Notes under the pieces: model-generated | What the model was told of the DNA's origin: nothing | The model's input: the letters and a program-made list of their open reading frames with translations, nothing else | The model's database searches: none | Position numbers and translations under genes: made by a program | Shown: one piece after another, positions 1-5,653 of the stretch | Numbering within the stretch: position 1 is the first letter of the stretch | Layout of the letters: each line of letters opens with the position of its first letter | DNA from: Syntrophus sp. (in: bacteria) | Lineage (GTDB): Bacteria > Desulfobacterota > Syntrophia > Syntrophales > UBA8958 | Direction: 5' to 3' | DNA: 9,743 bases | NCBI GenBank assembly: GCA_003451635.1 | Contig: DMAT01000064.1 | Location: 1-9,743, forward strand

Positions 1-517
1 CCAGGGTGTGGACCTTGTCGCCGGGGTTGATCCTTTCCGGAGAATAGCCCACGAAAAAATCCTGCCCAAAAATTAATCCCGATTCCGCTGCCAGGATGGG
101 AACGCATATCTCTTCTGTAACGCCTGGATAAACGGTTGATTCATAAACCACACAGGAACCCGGCTTCAGGTGTCTTCCCACCAGGGTCGAGGCGCCGCGA
201 ATGGCGCTGAGATCGGGAATTCGGGAACCGTCTATCGGGGTAGGAACAGCTACGATAATCATACGGCACTCGGCAAGCTTGCTGGGGTCATTCGTGAATG
301 TCACCGCCGCAGCCTTGAGCTGTTCAATAGTGATTTCAAGGGTCTGGTCGAATCCTTGTCGCAGTTCTTCGATCCGGGAATCTTTGACATCGAAACCGAT
401 GACGGAAAAATGATGGGAAAGATGAACCGCAAGGGGCAGGCCGACATAGCCTAACCCGACTACGGCGATTTTTTCGGAATGGGCGACAAAATTATCAATT
501 TTCGCTCTTATGATCAT
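1..517 (-). CDS. Nucleotide-sugar dehydrogenase, WbpA/TviB type (N-terminal part)
   Basis: NAD-dependent oxidation of a UDP-N-acetylhexosamine to the corresponding uronic acid, a cytoplasmic step in making acidic sugars for O-antigen, capsule or exopolysaccharide. About 172 residues are present and the reading frame is open to base 1, so the C-terminal half, including the catalytic cysteine region, lies outside. Visible motifs: Rossmann dinucleotide loop GLGYVGLPLA at residues 21-30, VPTPID at 91-96, ESTVYPGVTEE at 126-136 and YSPERINPGDK at 158-168. The last motif and TPID are typical of the WbpA/TviB/VipA branch rather than plain UDP-glucose dehydrogenase. The ATG at 517 is preceded by AAGGA about 11 bases upstream. 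It starts 14 bases after the hemL stop in the same direction, so co-transcription is plausible although the pathways are unrelated. The exact substrate (GlcNAc or GalNAc form) cannot be decided. Confidence 0.9.
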   Translation of the reverse strand, partial: MIIRAKIDNFVAHSEKIAVVGLGYVGLPLAVHLSHHFSVIGFDVKDSRIEELRQGFDQTLEITIEQLKAAAVTFTNDPSKLAECRMIIVAVPTPIDGSRIPDLSAIRGASTLVGRHLKPGSCVVYESTVYPGVTEEICVPILAAESGLIFGQDFFVGYSPERINPGDKVHTL

Positions 518-531
518 GATAAATCCGTTCC

Positions 532-1815
532 TTACAGGTTATTTAGGGTTGAGGTGCAGGCTGACAGGGTCTTGTCCATGTCCTCGTGGTTATGGGCCAG
601 AGAAAGAAACCATGCCTCAAACTGGGACGGGGGCAGGCTGATGCCGTTTCTAAGCATCCCCCGGAAGAAGCGGGCAAATATCTCCGTATCCGCACGGCTC
701 GCCGTGGCAAAGTCGCTGACAGGGTCAGAGGTAAAAAATACGGTAAACATGGAGCCCAGCCGATTGATGGTGACAGGAATTCCTTTTCTGGCAAATAAAG
801 GTTTCATCTCTTCGCAGAGACTGAAGGCAAGGCGATCCATAGCTTCGTAGCAATCCGTACTGTGCTGCAAGAGGGCCAGGGTGGTGAGCCCGGCGGTCAT
901 GGCCAGGGGGTTTCCCGATAGGGTTCCCGCCTGATAAACAGAACCGAGAGGGGCCAACTGTTCCATGATGATCCGCTTGCCTCCGACCGCGCCTACGGGA
1001 AGACCGCCGCCGATAATCTTTCCCAGGCAAGTCAGATCCGGGTCGATACCGGCGATTCCCTGGTAGCCCCCCCAGGTCAAACGGAACCCCGTAATGACTT
1101 CGTCGAAAACCAGGAGACTCTCATGGGCCTTTGTAAGTCCCCGCAGCAGCTCAAGAAATCCTGGGCGAGGCGCTACAACGCCCATATTGCCAGCTACCGG
1201 TTCTACAATGACCCCGGCGATTTCCCGGCCCTGTTCCTCAAAAAGCTTTACGATGGATTCTTGATCATTATAGGGGACGGTGAGCGTCAGCTCGGCAAGG
1301 TGTTTCGGAACGCCAGGGCTGCCGGGAATTCCCAGAGTGGCGACGCCTGATCCCGCCTTGACAAGCAGGGAATCGGCATGTCCATGATAGCAACCTTCAA
1401 ACTTGACGATTCTCTCCCGTCCCGTAAAGGCCCGGGCAAGGCGGATGGCCGTCATTACCGCTTCCGTCCCCGAACTCATCATGCGCACCATATCCATGGA
1501 AGGAAAGGCTTCGATGATCAGTCCGGCAAGAGCAACTTCCAGGGGCGTTGGGGCGCCATAGCTTGTTCCTTTCCCTGCTTGTTCTTTAATGGCCTCGACA
1601 ACCGCCGGATGGGCATGGCCCAGAATCAGGGGCCCCCAGGACATGACATAGTCCACATATTCCCGGCTGTCGACATCGACGATCCGCGCACCCTGGGCTT
1701 CACGCATGAATACCGGGTGGCCTCCCACCGCCTTGAAGGCGCGGACAGGACTGTTTACACCACCGGGTATGATTTTTTTTGCCTCCTCGAATAGCTGCGT
1801 TGACATGTCGTTCAT
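532..1815 (-). CDS. hemL: Glutamate-1-semialdehyde 2,1-aminomutase
   Basis: PLP-dependent enzyme converting glutamate-1-semialdehyde to 5-aminolevulinate, the last step of the C5 route into tetrapyrroles. The 427-residue length is normal for the family. Visible features: the N-terminal IPGGVNSPVRAF segment (residues 16-27), the PLP phosphate-binding SSGTEA (114-119), YHGH (143-146), the cofactor aspartate in FDEVITGFR (237-245), the Schiff-base lysine K266 in CLGKIIGGG, GTLSGNP (297-303) and the C-terminal GISLPPSQFEAWF, close to the family GVYLAPSQFEA pattern. The GTLSGNP motif and full length separate it from ordinary class III aminotransferases. The start ATG at 1815 overlaps the stop of the upstream ahbB-like gene as ATGA, with GGAG eight bases upstream, so translational coupling is likely. 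A second in-frame ATG lies at 1806. Confidence 0.97.
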   Translation of the reverse strand: MNDMSTQLFEEAKKIIPGGVNSPVRAFKAVGGHPVFMREAQGARIVDVDSREYVDYVMSWGPLILGHAHPAVVEAIKEQAGKGTSYGAPTPLEVALAGLIIEAFPSMDMVRMMSSGTEAVMTAIRLARAFTGRERIVKFEGCYHGHADSLLVKAGSGVATLGIPGSPGVPKHLAELTLTVPYNDQESIVKLFEEQGREIAGVIVEPVAGNMGVVAPRPGFLELLRGLTKAHESLLVFDEVITGFRLTWGGYQGIAGIDPDLTCLGKIIGGGLPVGAVGGKRIIMEQLAPLGSVYQAGTLSGNPLAMTAGLTTLALLQHSTDCYEAMDRLAFSLCEEMKPLFARKGIPVTINRLGSMFTVFFTSDPVSDFATASRADTEIFARFFRGMLRNGISLPPSQFEAWFLSLAHNHEDMDKTLSACTSTLNNL

Positions 1816-2285
1816 GTAAAGTACTCCATAGAGCTCTTTTTCAGTTCCTCCTCGCTCAACAGGATTTGATAGTCCGTAATGTCCAGTTTTGACGCGATAC
1901 CGCGTATGAATGACTCGGGATCAGTGTCTTTCAGATGGACCATGGAGAATAGATTATATTTCTCAAGAAAAAGAGGCTCCCTTTCATAGCAATGGGTAAT
2001 TTCTCGCAATGACGCCATGGCCTTGCCGACTTCATCCATTCGTTCTTCCGGGACCGCCCATACGACCATGGCATTTCTGGTGAAGCCTACCTTCTGGTGC
2101 CGGATGATGGCACTGAATTTCCGAATCCAACCAAGAATAGTGAAATTACGAGCAATCTTAAGAACATCATCTTCAGTTGCACCTGCGGCGTCGGCAATGT
2201 CCTGAAACGGACGGCTTACGATAAATATATCCTTCTGCAGACGCCGGGCAATCTGCTTTTCCCTGTTTGAAATCATGGGCCTCAT
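1812..2285 (-). CDS. ahbB: Siroheme decarboxylase subunit, AhbB-like (Lrp/AsnC-type fold)
   Basis: Member of the AhbA/AhbB/NirDLGH family, which decarboxylates siroheme to 12,18-didecarboxysiroheme in the alternative heme (or heme d1) pathway. These proteins have an Lrp/AsnC-like shape: an N-terminal winged helix (about residues 8-55, ending ILGWIRKFSAI) and a C-terminal alpha/beta domain that here acts as an enzyme. Family marks are RHQKVGFTRNAMVVW at 62-76, HCYERE at 98-103, YNLFSMVH at 110-117 and the tail ELKKSSMEYF. The tail fits the beta subunit best, but the A/B assignment is made from memory of the family. The length of 157 residues is typical. It overlaps hemL by four bases, which supports a tetrapyrrole role over a plain transcription regulator. 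No AhbA partner is in the window. The start may be ATG 2285 or ATG 2276; neither has a clear Shine-Dalgarno. Confidence 0.85.
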   Translation of the reverse strand: MRPMISNREKQIARRLQKDIFIVSRPFQDIADAAGATEDDVLKIARNFTILGWIRKFSAIIRHQKVGFTRNAMVVWAVPEERMDEVGKAMASLREITHCYEREPLFLEKYNLFSMVHLKDTDPESFIRGIASKLDITDYQILLSEEELKKSSMEYFT

Positions 2286-2322
2286 ATCCGACGATCAAAA
2301 CATCGTGCCGTAACAGGGGCAG

Positions 2323-2350
2323 TCTATATCATATTTAACGGCTAATACAA
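2323..2350 (-). promoter_or_regulatory. Possible promoter for ahbB-hemL
   Basis: On the minus strand, TTGTAT (2350-2345) and TATAGA (2328-2323) are separated by 16 bases, about 40 bases upstream of the ahbB start. This is the best sigma70-like pair in the 151-base gap between the SPOR gene and ahbB. Both boxes are imperfect, so this is only a candidate. Confidence 0.25.
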
Positions 2351-2436
2351 AAGGAATTGACATTTAATCAAGATGAACGCCCATGAAAGGAGGAGATGCA
2401 GGGTTATGAATGGTTCTCTGACAGAGTTGAGAGGGT

Positions 2437-3207
2437 TTATTCCCCGGACTGCGTCCGGATAAAACTGCCGGGATATGACTCAGAAAGCTTGAGTATCTTC
2501 ATTGTATTGGAAGCTTCTTTCATACTAGAAAAGTTTCCGACCCATATCCGATACCAGACACCATGTCCCGCGATATGGGTGGTTTTCATCTGAATGTCGG
2601 GAATTTTCCTCTTAACATCCTCAATAAATGCATCGGCGTCTTTTTTATTCTTTTCAGGGAAGGCCTTGATCTGGATGACGTACAACCCTTTGTCGTGAGT
2701 ATTTAACGATGAAGGTGCGGCTGTTGACTCCCCTGGTTGGGCTTTGATTATCGTAGTTTCGGGGGTGGTAATGGCTGAAGATTTATCCATATTTACGACA
2801 GTAGGTTTCTTAATTGCATTGTCAAAAGGAGGAGTTAACCATACGGCTCCATTGAAATACAAAGATTCTCCCGTCAGTATGTTTGTCCTGATCGGATAGA
2901 CCTTTTCCCCTATTTTTAAGGATTCATAGTTGTAGATCGTTGGCCAGAAGAAAATGGCGACAAGACAAAGAATGGTAAGGGGAAAAAACGCCCCTATGGC
3001 CATAAGGAGAAATCGACTTGTTTTTCTTGGTACGGGACAATCGTTCGTATGCTCAGGCAGCCCTAGTCCTTCAGGGGCAGCAGTTTCTGTTTTCAACTGT
3101 TGTAAAGGATATGATGAATCTCCCGAAGTATCCGTATTTGCGACCTTCCGATAAAGGTCTTCCAATTCCTGTTCAAGGTCAACATCTTTGGGCTCCTTAT
3201 TGTCCAT
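2437..3207 (-). CDS. Single-pass membrane protein with C-terminal SPOR domain
   Basis: A 256-residue bitopic protein. The acidic cytoplasmic N-terminus (residues 1-60) is followed by basic residues and one hydrophobic segment at about 66-89 (FLLMAIGAFFPLTILCLVAI). A short motif follows (YPIRTNILTGESLYFNGAVW, about 104-123), then a Thr/Pro/Ser-rich linker at 135-170. A SPOR-like domain lies at about 175-250, beginning LYVIQIKAFPEK and containing YRIWVGNF. SPOR domains bind peptidoglycan glycan strands lacking stem peptides, usually at division sites, so the C-terminal part should be periplasmic. A TTG directly precedes the ATG at 3207; I chose the ATG. The ribosome-binding site is weak. The gene starts 16 bases after the stop of the J-HTH gene, as the third member of the MinD-like cassette. 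A role in septum or envelope organisation is inferred; no exact homologue is recognised. Confidence 0.85.
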   Translation of the reverse strand: MDNKEPKDVDLEQELEDLYRKVANTDTSGDSSYPLQQLKTETAAPEGLGLPEHTNDCPVPRKTSRFLLMAIGAFFPLTILCLVAIFFWPTIYNYESLKIGEKVYPIRTNILTGESLYFNGAVWLTPPFDNAIKKPTVVNMDKSSAITTPETTIIKAQPGESTAAPSSLNTHDKGLYVIQIKAFPEKNKKDADAFIEDVKRKIPDIQMKTTHIAGHGVWYRIWVGNFSSMKEASNTMKILKLSESYPGSFIRTQSGE

Positions 3208-3223
3208 CAAGCACCCGTTATGT

Positions 3224-3874
3224 TCACTTTCCCTTATCGATATATTTTATGAAACCATCAAGAATGACAACCTCGTCAAGCTGAAGGTATCGCGCATAAG
3301 ATTTCAAGAATCCGGTCATGTAAACCATAGGCAGAAAAAGTTCCTGGTTGTCTTCTTCAATAATCCGGAGCATTTCAATTCTCACTTTTGTTGCTTCGGC
3401 AATCTCTTCGAGAGTGATTTTAAGCTCGGTCCTTATTTTTTTTATATCCCTTCCGGTAATGGTGTCCTGATCCAGGATATTTTGAATTACCGGGTTTTGT
3501 GAGGCGCGATATTTGAGTTCCTCTGGATCTCTTATTGTCACCAGCCCTTGAACATGGGTTTTTTTGAAATCATAGATAGAAGACGGATTTTTCTTATGAT
3601 TGGAATATGTCCTTTCTTCTTCCAGCCCTCCGATTCCAACCAGATCACGATCATATAACTTCCTTGATTCAGGATCGATCAGAGTCAGATAAGCCTTTTC
3701 AAGGCTGGAAAGAATCTCCTTTCTTTCCTTTTCAGAAAAGAAAGAATAGGTGGCTATGGACTCATCTTGATAAAGATCAAATAGTATTTTGTAAGCGTGG
3801 CGGATTTCTGTCGGAGCTACGTCAGGATGAATCTCTAGCAGCTCATAGTTGTTTTTCTCCTGGTAGAGTTTCAT
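3224..3874 (-). CDS. Degenerate J-domain / RodZ-type helix-turn-helix fusion protein
   Basis: A 216-residue soluble protein with two recognisable parts. Residues 8-78 resemble a DnaJ J domain: NYELLEI, PTEIRHAYKILFDLY, a third helix around EKERKEILSSLEKAYLTL, and PESRKLYDRDL. The catalytic HPD tripeptide expected near 36-38 is replaced by YQD; the HPD at 16-18 lies before helix II and is not the canonical one. After a charged linker (79-138), residues 139-205 match the HTH_25 domain of RodZ (GRDIKKIRTELKITLEEIAEATKV, then MTGFLKSYARYLQLDE). Unlike RodZ it has no transmembrane helix or periplasmic domain; the next gene supplies a membrane anchor and periplasmic domain instead. It lies 30 bases downstream of the MinD-like gene. 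The start ATG has a closely spaced AAGGG. Its function is unknown; a scaffold linking the ATPase to the membrane protein is an inference. Confidence 0.85.
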   Translation of the reverse strand: MKLYQEKNNYELLEIHPDVAPTEIRHAYKILFDLYQDESIATYSFFSEKERKEILSSLEKAYLTLIDPESRKLYDRDLVGIGGLEEERTYSNHKKNPSSIYDFKKTHVQGLVTIRDPEELKYRASQNPVIQNILDQDTITGRDIKKIRTELKITLEEIAEATKVRIEMLRIIEEDNQELFLPMVYMTGFLKSYARYLQLDEVVILDGFIKYIDKGK

Positions 3875-3904
3875 TGGCCCTTGTTTTAAACCTTTATTTA
3901 ATCG

Positions 3905-4831
3905 TTAAGCAGTTAAATATTGCACACTGGTTTTGTCTTTGTTAATTGATAAATGATTTTTGCAACATTCCCTGAGGTCAAGGGCAGTCCGGGTGTAGGG
4001 ATAGAGATCGACGAAAGGAAGCTTTTTGCAGACTGAATTGTGAACGTGGTCATCAAAGCTGAGATTACCGATAAAAGACATCTTCAGGGCAAGGTGTCTT
4101 TCGATAATTTTGCAGATCAATTCCCCGATATTTGGGTTATCCTGCTTTCTTACCTGGTTGAGAATAAGTTTGAAATCTAGGGTCCGCAGCGCCTTTTCCA
4201 CAATATCTCCCTTTTCCGGATCCAGCTCCTTGATAACGTGGAGGAGAATCTCCGGATTGCTAACGGTGGCATTGCCGTTTTGCCTTTCGGCCTCGTCGGC
4301 CAATGTACGGAAATCATGTGCTTTAAGCACGTGGTGTATTTTGCGGAAATATGCAGAACGAATAAAACGGTAGACATTTTCTATCGAAGTCGGTTCCGGC
4401 GTTGTTACAAAAATGCCGGAATCGGCAATCATAAAATAGTCGATTGTGTTAAAAGACGTTCCCGCGCCTATGTCCAGTAGAATATAGTCGTAAGAGAGTC
4501 TGGCGATGTTTCGCAACAGTTTAATCTTCTGCTGATGAGTAAGATTGGCGATATCCAGGTTATTCATGGCGCCGCTTATGAGATAGAGGTTTGGAATGGG
4601 TGTGGATAAAACGGTCTCGTCAAGAGTTGCAAGCCTTCGATTTAAAAAGTCGGAGATGCTTCTTTCAGGCTTGGAAATGCCGATTATGGTGTGAAGATTT
4701 GCCGCGCCAAAGTCAACATCGATAAGAAGTGTTTTGTAACCCTCCTTTGCGAGCAAAATCCCGAGATTACCGGCAATGAAGCTCTTTCCGGTGCCCCCCT
4801 TTCCACCGCCTATGGACCATATCTGTGACAT
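3905..4831 (-). CDS. MinD/ParA-family P-loop ATPase
   Basis: A deviant-Walker ATPase of the MinD/ParA/FlhG superfamily, 308 residues from the ATG at 4831. GGKGGTGKS near residues 9-17 is the deviant Walker A motif with the signature first lysine. LLIDVDFGAANLH (about 35-47) is the Walker A-prime/switch I region, and YDYILLDIGAG (about 114-124) is Walker B. The C-terminus ends CKNHLSINKDKTSVQYLTA and lacks an obvious amphipathic membrane-targeting helix like that of MinD. No minC or minE is next to it, so it is not a standard Min system. It heads a cassette with the J-HTH and SPOR genes, suggesting polar or mid-cell positioning of envelope factors (inference). An in-frame GTG at 4840 would add three residues. 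GGAG sits only three bases before the ATG, so the start is uncertain. Confidence 0.9.
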   Translation of the reverse strand: MSQIWSIGGGKGGTGKSFIAGNLGILLAKEGYKTLLIDVDFGAANLHTIIGISKPERSISDFLNRRLATLDETVLSTPIPNLYLISGAMNNLDIANLTHQQKIKLLRNIARLSYDYILLDIGAGTSFNTIDYFMIADSGIFVTTPEPTSIENVYRFIRSAYFRKIHHVLKAHDFRTLADEAERQNGNATVSNPEILLHVIKELDPEKGDIVEKALRTLDFKLILNQVRKQDNPNIGELICKIIERHLALKMSFIGNLSFDDHVHNSVCKKLPFVDLYPYTRTALDLRECCKNHLSINKDKTSVQYLTA

Positions 4832-4869
4832 AGGCTCCACATATGATAATTGAAAAAAAATAACATTGT

Positions 4870-4878
4870 TTATTACCA
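4870..4878 (-). promoter_or_regulatory. Possible extended -10 promoter for the minD-like cassette
   Basis: On the minus strand TGGTAATAA reads as an extended -10 element (TG-N-TAATAA) about 40 bases upstream of the MinD-like start. No good -35 hexamer lies upstream; that space is occupied by an inverted repeat. Weak evidence from sequence alone. Confidence 0.25.
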
Positions 4879-4880
4879 GT

Positions 4881-4914
4881 GTAGTGGACGCCTTCCCACT
4901 ACTTTTCCAGGAAA
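4881..4914. repeat. Two adjacent perfect inverted repeats, possible operator
   Basis: GTAGTGG (4881-4887) and CCACTAC (4896-4902) form a perfect 7-base inverted repeat around an 8-base spacer. One base later, TTTCC-A-GGAAA (4904-4914) is a perfect 11-base palindrome. They sit just upstream of the candidate -10 of the MinD-like cassette, where a regulator could block or aid polymerase. The first could also fold as a hairpin in either transcript. The repeats are seen directly; the role is inferred. Confidence 0.45.
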
Positions 4915-4969
4915 GGGCTTATTGTGGAATGAATTAAAAATATGTCGCCATCATGTATTCAAATATTTC

Positions 4970-4996
4970 TTGACAATATGTTCCTACTTTTATATG
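4970..4996 (+). promoter_or_regulatory. Candidate sigma70 promoter for atpE
   Basis: A perfect TTGACA (4970-4975) is followed by TATATG at 4991-4996 (15-base spacer, short) or TATGCA at 4993-4998 (17-base spacer, poorer box). Transcription would start near 5003-5006 and give atpE a leader of roughly 145 bases. As atpE has no plus-strand neighbour upstream, it needs its own promoter somewhere in this region. Confidence 0.45.
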
Positions 4997-5051
4997 CACT
5001 GAGTCATTAATGGGGTTGTTTTCTTATTATGAGACCCTAGAAAGTATGAGA

Positions 5052-5063
5052 TAAGGAGGTGAT
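5052..5063 (+). promoter_or_regulatory. Perfect anti-16S (Shine-Dalgarno) sequence in the atpE leader
   Basis: TAAGGAGGTGAT is a 12-base perfect complement to the conserved 3' end of 16S rRNA. The nearest start, the ATG at 5062, overlaps its end and would encode only Met-Ile-Gly before TAG (5071-5073). It lies about 85 bases before the atpE start. It may be a ribosome standby site or a mini-ORF leader boosting atpE translation, or the relic of a lost gene. Confidence 0.4.
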
Positions 5064-5149
5064 GATCGGGTAGGGATATAAGTAGAATGTAAATAGACGG
5101 AATCAGTGTTGGTCAACATTACACAAATTTAATCAAAAGGAGGAAAACA

Positions 5150-5521
5150 ATGAAGAAGAGTTTCGTAAGAGGGATTCTGGGTATGATCCTGGTGCTGGTA
5201 GTTGCTCCGCTGGCGATGGCTGCAGAAGCTGCTGCTCCTGGAGGTGCTGTTGATTACACCAAGGCGATCATTCTGGGTTGCAGTGTCATCGCTGCTGGTT
5301 TGGCCATGGGAGTCGGAGCTGTGGGCGCTGGTCTCGGTCTTGGGCAGGCTACAAGTGGTGCGAACAATGCGGTGGGTAGAAATCCGGAAGCCCAGGGTAA
5401 AATTATGCTTACCATGATGGTCGGTATGGCCATGACAGAATCAGTCGCTATTTATGCGCTGGTTGTTTCGCTCGTTATCCTATACGCAAACCCGCTTCTC
5501 AAGTATGCAGGCATAGGCTGA
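5150..5521 (+). CDS. atpE: F-type ATP synthase subunit c with N-terminal leader
   Basis: Membrane rotor subunit of F1Fo ATP synthase. The 123 residues exceed the usual 75-90 because of a signal-peptide-like leader: KK at the start, a hydrophobic run at residues 8-22, and a possible cleavage site after AMA at 24. The mature part has the c-subunit hairpin. Helix 1 carries the glycine-rich GVGAVGAGLGLG, the polar loop carries GRNPEAQGK (76-84), and helix 2 carries the ion-binding carboxylate E97 in MTESVAIY, ending VSLVILYANPLL. AGGAGG lies seven bases before the ATG, a very strong ribosome-binding site. It stands alone: no atpB or other atp gene is in the window, both flanking genes point the other way, and a terminator follows. 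The ion (H+ or Na+) is not settled by sequence; Gln66 is present, but two residues off the usual Na+-ligand position. Confidence 0.96.
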   Translation: MKKSFVRGILGMILVLVVAPLAMAAEAAAPGGAVDYTKAIILGCSVIAAGLAMGVGAVGAGLGLGQATSGANNAVGRNPEAQGKIMLTMMVGMAMTESVAIYALVVSLVILYANPLLKYAGIG

Positions 5522-5552
5522 CAATTAGAACATACATAATCCTGTAATTATT

Positions 5553-5602
5553 GAGAAGGGAAAAGGGGCACTAAAAACAGACTCCTTTTCCCTTTTCTTT
5601 TT
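5553..5602 (+). terminator. Intrinsic terminator of atpE
   Basis: The purine-rich arm at 5553-5568 pairs with the pyrimidine-rich arm at 5582-5597 in a stem of about 16 pairs. This includes AAGGGAAAAGG against CCTTTTCCCTT perfectly and two G-U pairs. The loop is 13 bases and the stem is followed at once by a T run (5598-5602). It lies about 30 bases after the atpE stop, matching a single-gene transcript. Confidence 0.85.
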
Positions 5603-5653
5603 CCATTACCAAAAGATGAGAGGAAATGATTACTTGTCGTGAATTCGGACTGT

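Larger units (their letters stand above)
4832..5149. other. Divergent intergenic region between the minD-like gene and atpE
   Basis: About 318 bases without a convincing gene in any frame. From left to right it holds a candidate extended -10 for the minus-strand cassette, two adjacent perfect inverted repeats, a candidate plus-strand promoter, a 12-base perfect anti-16S ribosome-binding sequence without a well-placed start codon, and the strong AGGAGG site of atpE. It is A+T-rich compared with the flanking genes. No tRNA-like or riboswitch-like fold was recognised. Confidence 0.7.

Noticed and set aside
170..454. Short plus-strand open frames at the left edge
   Set aside because: The minus strand here encodes the nucleotide-sugar dehydrogenase with a continuous frame and Rossmann motif.
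1378..1794. 138-residue plus-strand open frame inside hemL
   Set aside because: hemL on the other strand is full length with all catalytic motifs, so this is a shadow.
1812..2285. Plain Lrp/AsnC transcription regulator
   Set aside because: The RHxKVGFTRNAMVVW block, HCYERE and the coupling to hemL fit the siroheme decarboxylase family better.
2444..2458. Perfect hairpin CCGGAC-tgc-GTCCGG at the end of the SPOR gene
   Set aside because: It overlaps the last codons and has no T run after it on the minus strand, so I do not call it a terminator; it may be chance from the codons.
3821..3829. HPD tripeptide in the J-like domain as evidence of an active DnaJ co-chaperone
   Set aside because: It sits between helix I and helix II (residues 16-18) rather than between helices II and III, where the DnaK-stimulating HPD belongs.
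3905..4831. Canonical MinD or flagellar FlhG
   Set aside because: No minC, minE, flhF or other flagellar gene is adjacent, and the C-terminus lacks an evident amphipathic membrane-targeting helix.
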